Assembly: GCA_024734555.1 (NCBI GenBank)
Contig: JANPWX010000081.1
Span: forward strand, 2,938,825 to 3,002,824
DNA from: Trochalopteron elliotii
Lineage: Eukaryota; Chordata; Aves; Passeriformes; Leiothrichidae
Direction: 5' to 3'
Length of the DNA: 64,000 bases
The notes beneath the pieces were generated by a model. That model was not told the DNA's origin. It saw only the letters and a program-made list of their open reading frames with translations, and did not search any database. The position numbers and the translations under genes were made by a program. How positions within the stretch are numbered: position 1 is the first letter of the stretch; every line of letters begins with the position of its first letter. Shown in pieces: positions 1-13,139 of the stretch.

Positions 1-552
1 TCAAGAGAGTAAAGAAAAAAAATGCCCCTTATCTTGCAGTTATTCTCCAGTTATGTACCTTTGCTATCCATTTTTTTCTGAGAGGGGAGTGATTTATATA
101 GGAACAACTAAGTTATTCTAAGTTGTTTTGCTCCTCTCTGCATAGATGCTTAAATATTAGAGTTTTCTCATTACTACATGCAGAATAACTCCAAAATATT
201 AATTAATGTTAATTTAATATTAAATCTGGCTGGGGACAGGGTGGAGAAGGGAGCAGAAATTTAGGAAGTAATCTCTGGGTTTACTCATCGATGGATTGAT
301 TAAGTCTATGACCCCATAGACTGGTTTGTGTACTAAAACACAGGCATGCAAAATACACACTATCTGTGCATAATTAGTAAAAAACTATTTTTGGCCATCC
401 TCCTTTAACTGGGGATGGAGTTACCATTGTTCATAGGAGTCTACATGATGGTGTGTTTTCAATTTACAGATAAAAAGTGATCAGAGCAAATCAGGTACTA
501 CCAAAGTGTGCTTACACAAAATCAAGACCTTCTCTTTTTACCTTCACTCTAC

Positions 553-958
553 CTTCCCCAAACCAGTGGGAGAAGGATGGGCAAGAAACTGGGAGGGGAC
601 ATAACCAGGACAGGTGACCCAAACCAGTAAAAGGACACCCCATGCCACATAACTTGCTCAGCCATAAATACCTGAGTAAAGGAAAGGAATGAGGTTGAGG
701 GTGTTTGTCTGGGGAGGTGTTTCCTGCTGGAAGAGTAGCTGGGCATCAGTTACTGCCTTTGCATCACTATTAGCTATTTAGCTGTTCTTCTTTCCTACAT
801 GAATTAAAAGAGTCTCTATTTTGACTCAAGACTTTTCTTGCTTTCATTTTACCTATTCTCTTCCCTGTCCTGGGGGAGCAGGGGGTGAAGCAAGCAAGTG
901 GCTGTTGGGTGCTCAGCTGCTGACTGGGGTCAAGCCAGAACTACACCTTATTCTGCAA
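553..958 (+). mobile_element. Decayed ERVL-like LTR fragment
   Basis: The order of motifs follows the common avian ERVL-type LTR, compared from memory with other copies in this window. A gaaactgggaggggac / aggacaggtgaccca block is followed by a TATA-like ccataaatac. A ctgggcatcag segment comes next, then ttctcttccctgtcctggggg and a degenerate 3' end (ctgactggggtcaagcc). The 55660 copy has the same blocks in the same order. The 5' end is missing and the sequence is heavily mutated. It reads on the plus strand, antisense to DMD. Confidence 0.6.
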
Positions 959-3900
959 GCACACAGATATTATTCAAATCCTTATTCTCTCCACATTTAA
1001 CACTAGGCATAGGATGCACAAGCTCATACAGCAAATTTAGCTTAGAGAAAGAACACTGTAGTAACCACAAAGCTGTCTATTACGATTGTCTTAAAAAGCT
1101 TGGCAAGGATGTGTTGCATGCATACTACATAGTCTAGAGTGTAAAAAAAAATACTTGGTAAGAAAAGCCTTTAGGACAAGGGGAGGAAAGAATTGTATCC
1201 AAAACATCACCTCCCTCTATTTTTTTTCCTCTTTTAATTTGGCTTAAAGTTCTAAGCATACCTGCAATGCTCAGAGCAGCACATTATCTTCACATAATCA
1301 TTTCTTGTTTGGTGATTTTATATAAAGGAACATACTTTTAATCAGTCAGGACTCCACTGGGCAAGAATATGAATATTTACAATTGCTCCTTGAGGAATGT
1401 CACAATATTTTCTTACCCCTCCTGAGAAAACCTCTGTCATCATTAATAATATCTTAGATAGTCAATTTCATCAAACTTTTCAGTTGCATAATCCAGGAGG
1501 GTATTTTCAAGTTAACCTACCAGATAGTCTAAAATTATTTTCATGGCCTCATCTGTAGAGGTAGGGCTCTCAATATAAGACACACGAGTTTTTGTTAGTT
1601 TGTTTTTGTGGGGGTTTTTTTGTTGTTTTTTTTATTTTTCTGTCTTAAAAACCAAAACAGTCCAGCACTCACAAGTTTCAAACAACATCACATCTTAACA
1701 CCTGGGTTGAAATTGCATGCTGCCTGTGTAGAGGACATGTAGCATCTCTTTCCACTCATTACAGATGGCAAAAATTTGAACCCTCTGAGAAGGGTTCTGC
1801 CAGAAGAGAATTAGTAACCTTTAGTACATCACTGTCAGATTACTTATCAATTTTCTTAGAACTGTACATAAAGCAGACAGCACAGATTCCAAGACAACTT
1901 ACAAGCATATGGCCACCTACTGCAAGTCAGCTCTGATAAGCACCAATTTAATTAAAATAAAGATAAATTCAAAAAGCTCTCTCTACCCCAACAGAAATTT
2001 AACTTTCCAGATTTTCCCTATGTTGAAAGATTATGTTGCTATACACATTCCAGTAGGTCTATCACTAGAATAACAGTGTCATCATGTCAGCTTGAAGCAT
2101 CAGCTTCTCAGTGCTATGTGTCAGGAGGTTTCACTGGGTGTATTTATGTGGCAATATTGCCAAGTGTGATTGTGAGAAATATTATAGCCTAGAAGACTAA
2201 TAACTGTGGTAAGTGGAAAATAGCTTTTGAAAAATCCTGAAACAACACTGAAACTGATTTTCAAATCACAACTCTTATTATCTTTCTAAGGAGTTTTAAA
2301 TACAGGAGTGAGGAGGTATGTAATAGTAAAGGAAGGAAATTAAATGGAATACTGATTCTCTGCCTTCATTTGTCCTCTCCATAATGTTCAAATAATACCA
2401 AGGGAGATGAAATTTATTCTTATATCTGCAGCTTGGGTCTTGTCTGAAAGGGAGCAAACCCAAGGAAAAATAACTATCATTTCTCACTCCTCTTCCTGAA
2501 CAATACAACCATATGCATTTCCAGAGAAGTAGAACTAAGTAGAACATGCTAAGCTTTATCCAGCCATTCACCATCAGTTCAAACAGCACTGGTCTTGTAT
2601 TAGTTTATGACAACACGATGGAGAACCAACATTGAAAGGATGAAAGAATGGAGAAGTTTGCACTATAAAAATCAAAAATTCTATTGAACATAAGGTAATT
2701 TTTGTACCAACAGTTTTTTCCTATCACTAGCAGAAATAGAAACAACAACAACAACAAAAAAAAAAAAGGAGGAAAGAAACCTGAAGTTTTTCAAAACTTA
2801 TTTCCAAGAAAAGTAAAGCAAAAAATAGACTCCCTACATCCCCTCTGACTCCCAGTCATATCCACTTACAACAAAACAAGTTTAGCCAGAGAGAGAACAT
2901 TTAATCTGGAGTATACTATTAACAAACATATCCTTAGAGACCTCTAGGTAGATATTAAAGTCCTGGAAAAGCCACAGTTTTCCATTATTGTAGACAGAAA
3001 ATAGTCATATTTAGCTCATAAAATTTACCATCTCCATTTCAAGAGAAAGGTTGTGTTTTTGCTGTTTTAGCTTTTTGTACAAGAATATTTTGTATATCTG
3101 TTCAGAACTCTCACAAAAAAGGTTGGGAGAGAGTAACTGATACATAACCTAGTGATTTGCTAAAAAAAGATAATTTTCTTATGTCCTCATTCCATTATTT
3201 TTGCTTTTACTTTTCCTCTAAACTACTGAAGAAAACTTTTTTGTTTTGCTTCTGTCCAGGACCTCTTTTTGATGATGTCATTTTCCTTCCCTCCTCCCTC
3301 TAGCACCCTGAAGCAGAAACAGCTGCAGTGAAGTGCTCATTTGTAAGGCAGTCACCTGGCCTAAGTTCAAGCACTTTAAAGAACCAAGGAGGAAGATAAT
3401 GAATGCCACCTGATCCCACTTCAAAATCCTGATTACAGGGCCAGGGGAGAAAAAAGAGTGCCAACAAAGTTAGAGGAAAGAGGTAAAGCTCTCTCTGATA
3501 CCCACCTGAATGAAAAAGATTAAAAGAAGTAAATGGGGAAAGGTCTTTGTGATCTGGAGCCTAAAGAAGGGAGTTTCAACTGAAGAAGGACTGACCTCTC
3601 TTCATCAGCAAAATATTTTAGTTTCTCTATATTCCTAGGGTGATGATGCCACTCCACAGCTGCTGCCTTGTTTTTTCAGTTCAATGGAGAACATACCATT
3701 CAAGAGATCATGTGCCAAGCTTAAATCCTGAAAATTCACACTCTGGGCTCACTAATGTGCCCTTGGAGATTTGCCAGGTGACCTGTGCTCTACTGCTTCT
3801 TGCACTCAGTATTCACTCAGTATTGAAAGCAATTGCTAAAGAACCTAAATGTCCATGGAGACATGGTGATTACAGAGATGGGAAAATCTACCTAAAATAA

Positions 3901-5924
3901 CCCCTTTATAAAATGACAGAGAAGGAGCATTAGAAAAATCTGATCCAATCAAAATAGTAAGCTGAAAGCTAGGGAATGGTGGGTCAAAACACTATGAGAA
4001 ATAAAGCTTCCCACTGCTCTCACAGCATGCTGTGTGGTCAGTGCTTCATGATAATCTCTTACTTTATCTCAATCCCTTTAAGGATGTGCTTAGAATTCAT
4101 CCAGATGCAAATTTCACATTTCTCTGAAACCCTTTAAAAAAAAACCCAAAACCAAAAAACTACAAACCAAAACAAAAAGCCACCTGTTCATCACTGAAAA
4201 CATTATATAAGAGAAATGAAAATACAACCATGCATAAAGGAAAGGGATTGGTTTGAAAAATAAATACCTTTAATGCTACCACAAAATCTACCCTCATTTT
4301 CAGAGAGTCTAAATATTATGGAAAAAACGTTGAGTAGTTTTTGAAACAACTCTTTCAGTGTTGGAGAGATTTTTGGTTAGGGGTTTTCTGTTGGGTTTTG
4401 GAGGTTTTTTTGTTTTTTCTTGGTTTGGTTTTTGTAGAAGTCTAGGAATGGAGCTAAAACTGGGGAAAAGTGCATAGAGCAGGCACCAGGTCCACTGTAC
4501 AATTTAATTATCATACCTAATTATCAAACTAGAGCTACCCTTTCTTATGACTAACTCTGCTTCCATTCCTGTCAATGCAGAGGAATAAAATCAGAGGATG
4601 AAAGGAAAAAAGAGGAGAACATCTGGACAAAACTTTATAGAGAACAAAGAAATAGACAAGAAAGAAGAGGAATAGGAGAACTGGAGAAATAGGGAATTCT
4701 AAAAAAAAAACCCAAAACAAACTGGAAAAACTGATCAGGGCAAACAGAGGAGCTAAATTCAGAAGTGTTTTGTCATCAGAGTGTTTATCATTCTATGTAA
4801 GCAAATTACAAAATATTTATAAAGCATAGGATGTGTGAGACACCAGGTTTCTCTGAGAATTCATGTAAATCACTCTTGGGACAATTTCTCTTCAGTGTAT
4901 ATTCAAACTGTCTTCTTTAGGCAATAAATCCAAGACACTCTGACACCCAACAAGTCTCTAATGTACCTGCATCTTAGAGTGATTGAATTAGGCCCCTTAG
5001 AGAAGGTTTTTTATCACTATAGGATACATTTAGGAGTTCCCGAGCACTGAATGTCCTAGTGTACCTGTTTAATTGATTCCATCTGGAATCTTGAAGGATA
5101 ATTCAGTGCTCCCACACACTGAACATGAAATGCAAAGTCAATAAAAATCAAACATTATTGGTTCATCTTAAAAATTACTGCATCGGGGCTTTGGAGGAAA
5201 TGAAGAAATGAAACTTTTGCAGAGAACTTAGTGATTGAAGTCCAGAAGATAACTGGTGTCTCTTGGAGACTTGCCTCCGGGAATCTGACTGAACACTTGC
5301 CATTTCCCAGATAAGTGCAGTAACTACTGGGCAAGAGACAAGACTTCAGTGGAGTAATTCTTCACTTCTATTGAAAATAGGCTCACTGTGCAGAAAGCTA
5401 GGCAAGATTTATGGCAGCAGAGAGAAGAAGAGTAAAAGCAGGCTTAAGTTTTACAGCCCTGAATTACAAAACCTGAATAAAGTGCATAAATTCCAGTAAG
5501 GAGGAAATGTTCATCTGGTGAACTTTGCACTGAACTGAACACAGCAGTGCACAAAGTCTGACACAGCACACACAGATTTGTCTAGACAATCTCAGTGTGG
5601 TTTACTGGCAACTGCACTCCCCAGCTAAGGACTGATCCTGAATAAGTTCCTTTGTTCAGACTTCTGAAGCTATTCCTACAGAGAAAGACAAAAAAGAATT
5701 TCTGATTACTGATTTCAGACACCAGATATTACATGGTCCTGCAGAGAATGCAATCTGAATATCTGAGGGCGAGATACCCTAATCAGGAAACAGATAGTCT
5801 GATATGGTCTCTAGGTGGAAAGACGTTGTGGAAAGATGACTGGAGGTAAAATCAGAGGAAACTGAGAAGTTATATTCACATCCTAAGAGATGTAACAATG
5901 GTATGGAAATTTTAGAGAAAAACA

Positions 5925-6396
5925 CAGCTGCGGCTCCCTGGATGGAATGTGGATGGCGTGCTTGAAACTCGCTCTAGGATGATTCCCCACACGGTGGGAT
6001 TGTTTGTCAGTTTTTCCCATTGTTCTGGGATTTGAGAGCCCTGCTCACCATCTTGCCTGTGTTCCCAGCTGCCATGTGGAGAAGCATGTGGAAATAGTCA
6101 CCATCTCATCTGTCTGGGGAAGTCACATGTACGTGACCTGCAGGGACCGTCTGTCATCTTCTTGTCCCGGCTGTCATGTGGAACTAAGTCAAGGGGATGA
6201 CCATCTTTTTGTGAGAAAAACACCCTCTCTTTCTGTATACTTTCGTGATTGTTGTTGCTGTGTAGTTTGCTTTCAGTAAATTGTGATCCCAACCCAAAGT
6301 CTGCTTTTGTTCCACCCTTGCCAGAGGAGGGCAGAGGGAAGGGAGTGGTTTATTTGGAGTTCAATTTCTGGATGGGGTTTAAACCATTATACAGTT
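5925..6396 (+). mobile_element. Probable ERV solo LTR
   Basis: The segment is more GC-rich than its surroundings and ends with a U5-like string (ctttcagtaaattgtgatccc) followed by a purine-rich tract and ggggtttaaacca, typical of avian ERVL-family LTR 3' ends. It contains a short internal duplication of the word gctgtcatgtgga / gctgccatgtgga. The open frames crossing it in both directions (6004-6279 plus, 6098-6292 minus) are by-products of its GC content and match no protein I know. The 5' boundary is uncertain. Confidence 0.55.
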
Positions 6397-7196
6397 AAAA
6401 AGTTCAACTCCCTAATAACTTGAGCAGTCAGCAACCTTGCAGGACAATCCCCTTTAGGAGAGAAGCATAGTAGTAGGAGAAAAGAGGTTGGGAGGTTTGG
6501 AAAAAGCAATCCTGCTTTGGAAGCAGCAGTGGCAAGAAATGGGTCTTTTTGATAAATTGACTTGTACATCTTCCTCAAGCCACGTACACAAAACCCGCAG
6601 AGAACTCTGAATTTCTAGAGGTAGAGTTCTATACAGCATAGACAACTGAAGGCAACTTCTGAGAGAGGCTAAACCCTCAAATCTTCTGGTGGAATAACAT
6701 CAAAGGTTTTGAAAACAAAGGCTACCTTCTCCAGCTGTGTCCTTGTGAGGCAAATCCATACTTTCAATTCAGCAGCTATGAGAAGCTTTCAACAAACACC
6801 ACATTTTCCCCCCCTAAGTACCCACAGGAAAATCTCCTTCTCCCTCTGGGAAAACCTCAAAGGCTTAGTCTTGGAGCTACTCCTTGCTCTTCTCAAAAGT
6901 TTCCAAGCCTGTACTCTTTGAGACTATCTTCTTGGTACACACACTGAAATTCCAGAAAAGGATCTGAGATGTGTATGTTTGGTTGTGCTGTGAAAAGCCC
7001 TCCCTCCATGAGAGGATTTAGTACGACACAAAATGCAGCACCCAGGTCAAGGCAAACAGTTGGTCACTTAAAAGAATGCTGAAACACCCACAGAGGAAGC
7101 AGCTAAACCCCCCACATAACAGACAGATCATCCTCAAGCCCTGTTACAGCCATCTGTCAGAAGCTTAGTGAAAGAGTGAACAGCTCCTTTTCCTAC

Positions 7197-7369
7197 CTGT
7201 GGCTGTGGAGGAGTGCATTGAAAGCCAATCCATCAGACCAGCTAGTGGTGAAATTGGTAACGTTGACCTGCGGGTAATTGCGAGTCGATTGACGGACCCA
7301 GCTCAGCAGAATCATCTCACTGTTTGTCTGCTGCAGCCCAGCCATGATGTTTTTCATTACATCTTTGAC
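7197..7369 (-). CDS. DMD: Dystrophin exon 6 (linker and start of CH2)
   Basis: This 173-bp minus-strand exon starts in phase 0 and ends two bases into an arginine codon, as in mammals. It encodes 57 full codons beginning [18 protein letters not shown] and ending ALLHSH. The [14 protein letters not shown] and [13 protein letters not shown] stretches identify dystrophin over utrophin, which has MKDVMSDL and QTTRPY at these places. It covers the CH1-CH2 linker and the first helices of CH2, including [14 protein letters not shown]. The acceptor is ctttcattgcag; the donor is CACAG|gtagga. Relative to the mammalian protein I see K to M in TNSE(K/M)ILLSW and I to T in VNV(I/T)NFTTSW. An ordinary open frame runs a few codons past both splice sites by chance. 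Confidence 0.98.
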
Positions 7370-9610
7370 CTGCAATGAAAGACAGAATTTGATCAATGAT
7401 TGAACTTATTAAAAACTGAGTATTTCTTTTCTTGAAACGAAAAACCTTCAGTTAAATGAATTTCAACCTTAAAGAAAAGCTCCTAAGTAATTAAAGAACA
7501 TACCTGTTTTCACAATGTAATGACAGCAATCAATTCTGAATGCTTAAAGATAACAGCTATTGACATGCACTGAATGCATTCATCCCTGTGCCACAGGTGA
7601 AGCAGGGACAGAAAGCGCATTTGTTTGCATCACTTGTGGTAACAGAGCTCTTTCAAACTAAGTATTTCTCCTTGTGTTTTTTTTTTTTTTTTATCTGGAA
7701 ATATATCCTTAGTTAACATGATACATTGCAGCAAAAGTTGATAAAATGATGAATAGCATTCTTCTCTCATTGACAGAGTTGAAATAGTGCCAAGGCAAAA
7801 TAAATTTCCTCAGTGCACAGCAGATAACGTTTTTGACTTAAAGGTGCAAACTACATTTGCATGTATGCACTTGGACAAAAAGTCAGTTTCATTGCATGCA
7901 TTAAAAGGGTACTGCATATGTTTCAATTTTATTATTTTAATGAAGTTAATATTCCTTTTTCACTAGAGAGAGTTTACCAATCTACAGTTATTATTTTACA
8001 AAAAGCCTAAAGGCTTTTATAAATACTATCCTAGAGTTTGACATAATGCAGTAGATTTTTTATTCCCTATCAATTTCTTTACTAGTAAAAGAGCACATAA
8101 AACTTCTATTAAGAACTATTTTCCTGTAAAGTAACACCTTTTAAATCATTGCTTTCTCCATATATCTTTTAGAATAGCAGCTCTTTTAAAACATTCTTTA
8201 AGACATATTTTAACTATAAAGTTGCTTATTGCTGCTTATTCACTTAGGGAATATTGCATTTCATTATCATTTTCCCCCTGAATTACTCTGCTGCCACTAT
8301 AAGTCACTCAAAGAATAACATTCAGGGCAGAATCTACTTTATGATAAAGAGTGGACCACTTTGAAATTGTAAAAAATTTTAAGATAATATGCAGAAGCTG
8401 TAATCTGAGAGAACAGGCAACAGCAACAACAAAAATTAATTACCATGATATTGCAGAAAAAACAGAGATAACCTTTTATTGTTGAGTAGGGTAAGTTGCT
8501 CACCAGTTTCACAGTAATTAATTCAATAATTTGATTTCGTGAAGATACGAATTGCTGAAATAACATCTTGGGTTTGCATCTCAAATCCATACGGCCCGAA
8601 GAGTATCAGTGCTCCTAATTTTCCTTTTGAGACTTAGGTGTAACCTTTACTTTATATGTTATTAGTTTCTAACTTGGAGGGAGAAATTTATCCTTTCTAA
8701 ATTTTATGTGATATGTTCCTGATTTTAGTCCTAGATTGTAATTTGCACCAACGAAAATTAATATAAACTCTGTCAGATAAGTATTTTATAGTTGTCTTCA
8801 TTTTTACATCAGGAGACAGAAAAAAAAAGTGTAAGAAAATTAGGAAATATACTCTTTATTTTTGGTTGTTTTGAATTTCCTGACAATATTTTTACTGTCC
8901 TTATTTTTCAGAGAGGCCAAAGTAGATTTACACAATGTAGCAAGAAGCTAAGATTTGGCTTCTATTCCCAGGCATTTTCACTACTAAAAAAACACAGAAT
9001 CCTGGGGTTTTTTTTTTTCATTAATCTGGATGCTAGAAAAGAAAAAAGACTTTTGGAATTAGCTTATTGCACCAAATTTAAACAATATGAAAGACTAGAA
9101 AATACTGAAGTTACAGTTAAAGAGACTTGTCCAAGCTAATATTTCATTGTTCATTGTTCATTTTGGTTTTTATCATATGCTTATATTTACAAATGCAGAT
9201 TATTTCTGAATTTTATAAACAAACTAACTCTATTGCTCTGTTTGAACAATACGCATTTGCATTAAAGGATAACTGAATGAATGCAGGAACACCATATTTA
9301 GAAACAGAAGGGTTCATAACACAGAATTGATTATGTGTTAGAGCTGATATCAAAGAGAAAGGAGCTATGTCTATAAACAGAAATGATTAGACAAAATTAA
9401 TAAAAAATGGGCCATCAGGAAGGCAATTATTCAGAAGAATCCAGGTGATGAATCCAAACACAGAATTTATTTTTACCTAGCAGTAAATGAATACAAAACA
9501 GTTTCAATCTCACATTGTTGAGTCAAATATGCTTACAACAGATAAAGTTTTGCTCTCTTTTGCCAGCATGTCTTTGCAACAGTGAAGACTGTTAAATTAA
9601 TGAATTTTTT

Positions 9611-9981
9611 TGTTGTCTCCTAGGGAAAGTCAGACATAAAAGGGTCTTGTGGGCCTGATATTTCTGGGTCTGAGAGATTTCAGCCGGATAGCAGCAGTTA
9701 ACTTTTTCCCAAGGAGAAATTTCTCAAGAAAGCTTCTTCTCAAAACAATCTTGGCAAACAATTATCCTTTCTCAAAACAATGTTTCACCAGGTGGTATTT
9801 TGCTGTTTCTCTAGTTTAACCAACGGGATTAGAGAGGTGTCGTTCCTATTCACCAATCATGTTATGTCTGTATGGGAACATCTTATAAAAGGTAGTAAGA
9901 ATTAGACAATAAAAACCTTTTTTATATGCTCTTTGCCTTCTGAAATATTTGGGGTCTTTAATCTTTCTTTTGTGTCCTACA
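9611..9981 (+). mobile_element. ERVK-like LTR, 371 bp, with promoter-type motifs
   Basis: The segment begins TGTTGTCTCC and ends GTGTCCTACA, the TG...CA pattern of LTRs. Inside, in the right order for an LTR, are a caccaatcat CCAAT-type box (about 9850), a tataaaagg TATA box (about 9894) and an aataaa polyadenylation signal (about 9909), followed by a short U5. I did not find a clear target-site duplication or a primer-binding site just downstream, so it may be a solo LTR or a truncated copy. Plus strand, antisense to DMD. Confidence 0.6.
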
Positions 9982-10870
9982 GAGACAGGTCTGGTCTCAT
10001 CCTGAATGCTGAGCCCACTTCCTTTTCAGTGAGAATTGGTGGATAACTGCAGTTCTACAACTGGAGCCACCTTGTCCTCCTGAGTGTCCTGAGGGGCATT
10101 GCCATCCCTCCCACCCCAGCTGGCATCTTGGCAGCACCATGCCACACTTCTGCAGGCACAGCACCACACTGGCTGCAGGATGGCTGGGTCCTGAGGCAAG
10201 ATCAGTGCCTGAGCACGAGTGCTGGCTGACATTTTGGTCAAAAGGAAGATTTTTGAAGGCTTCTCGGTTAAGATGTACTGCTGGAAAAGTGACACACAGA
10301 GATGTGCTCGTGTCAGCTGGAAGAGCTTTCAGACAGACAAACTCCCTCAGCATCCAGGCTCAAATATTACAGCTATTTCAAAGTGCCTCTGCCTCACACT
10401 GTCAGGTGATGAGTTGACCTCTGCTACTCATTTCTTTGTTACCTCTCCTTTCTAACGCAGTGTATCCTGGCAGGACACAAAGCTTTCAGGTGTAGGAAAC
10501 TCTGACTTCCAGAGAACAGATATACTTGCTCTTCCTGGGGAAAGGACATATGCTGTGGCAGTAAGAAAAAGATTAAATTTTGATAGAAGGGGGGGAAAGC
10601 ACAATACAGACATTACCAAGTTGGCTTCTGAAATGGCAGGCAGCCAAAAAGAAAGCTGTGGGCAGAAGGAGAGCACCTGCTATTCTTGTCAAGACAGTGG
10701 CCAAAGGCAGCACAGCCAGCCCTGGCTCACAGCAGCAATGGACCTTTGATCTTTCCACTGTAAGGCCATGTCCTGGAACCTGGGCATGTGTTCCTGTGTG
10801 TGCAGGATGACAAGGAACACAGCATGATCTCAGGCTCACACTATATCTCCTTCGCCTAAAATCAACGTTC
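9982..10870. other. GC-richer block of unknown origin next to the LTR
   Basis: This stretch is visibly richer in C and G than the rest of the intron and has open frames on both strands: for example 9997-10353 and 10573-10899 on minus, and 10139-10417 and 10580-10810 on plus. None resembles a protein that I recognise, and overlapping frames on both strands are what low stop density gives by chance. It could be noncoding internal sequence of the neighbouring LTR element or an old unrelated insertion. Confidence 0.4.
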
Positions 10871-13139
10871 AGGCATGTAACATTTTGTAAGATTGGCACT
10901 TAGCTTCAGTATGCCAGACTCTAGAGAAGAGGGAGGGAAGGGATAAACTAAAAAGAAAACTATTCTCAAAGCAAGAATTTTTCATTTTTTCTTAACAAAA
11001 TAGGAACCTTACATCTCCCTGACAGAATTACTTAGCATTTTTTACTTGCTAGATTTCAGGTATTCTGATAGCATAGATTACATTTTTATAGCTAGAACCA
11101 CAAAATTCTTTCCAAGTACATTTGATAGAACACTTTTAAGGACATTTTCATAGATATTCACCTATCAAAGTAAAGGATATTCTTTGTTCATTGATTCAAA
11201 GTGGATTGACAGAAGCATTTCATTTCCATAATCAAAAATAGAAATTAAGTAAAATTGTAACTCATATCAAAATACTCATGTGCACAATAACCCTCATGCT
11301 TTTAATAAGTCTCCAAATGAGGCTGACAGGCTGTTGAAATGCTCTCTGAAATATTTTCCTTATGTACAAATCTATTCTTTTATGATTTTTCTCAGAGAAA
11401 GATTTGGGCCAAATATTTTTTGCTAGGGGCTTTCTTTCATGCTTTACATGAAAATAAGTTCACTCCTAAAAACAAAACAAAACAATTTACACACTGCCAT
11501 ATAAAATGTTTTTTCACCGTTAAGAGAGTTTATCAAATATAACAGTTCAGAAATTAATAGCTTTCCTCTGTTTTTACTTAAATGTTAATGCTGCAGTGAG
11601 GCTGGGAACACAGAGCTGTGAGAAAGAGGGCAGCAGCTTCAAGGAAATAGAATCTGATGGATTCAGTACCATAAAGAGCTTTGGCAACAGGTGCTCAACT
11701 CAGAACAACGGTTCAATTTCAGGAAAACTTTTAATAATAATGTGAAAAAAACCCAGGCTAGATAAGAAAGAACACAATCAGCACAGGGGATACAGAAAGC
11801 CATGATATTTGTAGTGCACAGAGATGAGACTGGCAACAAATCCTGTCTGCTGCAGTGCCTCTACCACTTCTACCATCGCCTCTCCTCAATGGAACTGCTG
11901 ATAACCATTTGGATTGATATTGGCACTATTCCTTCCATGCACCTTTCTTCTACCATCTCTTTTTTAAAACTGTTTTTACACAAAGAGATTAACATCTTTT
12001 TTAAGAGACCATCATGTCATCATATGAAAGTAGAGTTGTGTCCTTATGTGGTCCTGGCTGCAGGACGTGAGACTGGAAAAGCTTCTTGCCTGTTTATCTA
12101 CAACAAAAATGTTCAAACAAACATAATTATATGTTCACACATATAATCTTATATCTTTTTTGGGTTTTTTTTCTTTTTGTTTTTTTGGGTTTTTTTTATT
12201 TTTAGATGTATACAGATGAATTTCCTCTAAGTGACTCTTCTCAGGATCTGCAAAAGCAGGATTGCACCAACAAACACAAACTACACAAGCATGCATTACA
12301 TGAAATAGCCTGTATATTTCTATTTATTTGTCTCAAGGCCTTCCACAGGCTACAAACAAAGAGAAGTCTTAGCATTTTACCAAGCTGAGACAAGTGGCAG
12401 GTAAGTTTGATGGCCCTGACTGTATGAACAACTTATTGTGTTTCCAGCTGCTTCTTGCCAGGGACAATCTGTGACAGACAAGCCAACAGGAAGAAGAATT
12501 TCCTAAGAAACTTACAGCTGTGTCTTACCATAAGTTCTGTCAGTATGTAAAATCATACCTGCCTCTAAACACGGCAGAACAATCACAAACATATTCTAGA
12601 TCATGCAATTAACTTTAAAATTTGAAATAGATTCTGGAAAAAGAACAGACTTTTTCCACAGAGCTGTAAATAAGCAAATTTACTTTGAGCTCTTCCAATA
12701 CCTTGAGGGAAATAGGCAGCAAACAAATGGCTCTTGAGTGTTTTGGTTCTTTTAAGAAAAGCAAAAATATAAATCTGCCACACTGAAAATTTTATTATTT
12801 TCTTTTTAAATTACTCATCATTAAGCAACAGCAACAGGGTTGTAATTCAATAATGGCTTTTTGTTGCCAATCACGTTTTAGCTACTCTTTAGAAAAAAGA
12901 GTATTTACAGAAATTTGAATAAAAAGAGAAGTCCAGAAGATGCAGGTAACTTTCAGTACTTCATGACTAGAACAAAATAAAACACAGTGATGCCAAACTG
13001 ACTTTTGCCTTTTTGCTTTTATATTTTGTCATATATTTGTAGCTCTGTAGCCTATTATTGTATAACTACATAGATTCATAGCTAGCTTTTCAACTACTGT
13101 GTTAGAAAGATAGAACACATTCTTAAAGGCCATAATCCT

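Larger units (their letters stand above)
1..7196 (-). other. DMD: DMD intron 6, partial
   Basis: This is noncoding sequence downstream of exon 6. I looked on the minus strand for the exon 7 protein (the segment after SHR beginning PDLFDW in the family) and did not see it, so the intron is longer than 7.1 kb here. It holds two LTR fragments (about 553-958 and 5925-6396) and short A-rich runs near 2738-2768 and 4135-4180. The rest looks like unique AT-rich sequence with no recognisable gene. Confidence 0.85.

Noticed and set aside
549..746. 65-codon minus-strand frame
   Set aside because: It lies across the decayed LTR at 553-958 and reads on the opposite strand; not a gene.
1..7196. Dystrophin exon 7
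   Set aside because: No stretch on the minus strand reads like the PDLFDW...LDPEDV segment; the exon is presumed to lie left of the window.
7193..7396. Utrophin as the identity of the gene
   Set aside because: [12 protein letters not shown] and [11 protein letters not shown] fit dystrophin; utrophin has a different sequence at MKDVM and QTTRPY.
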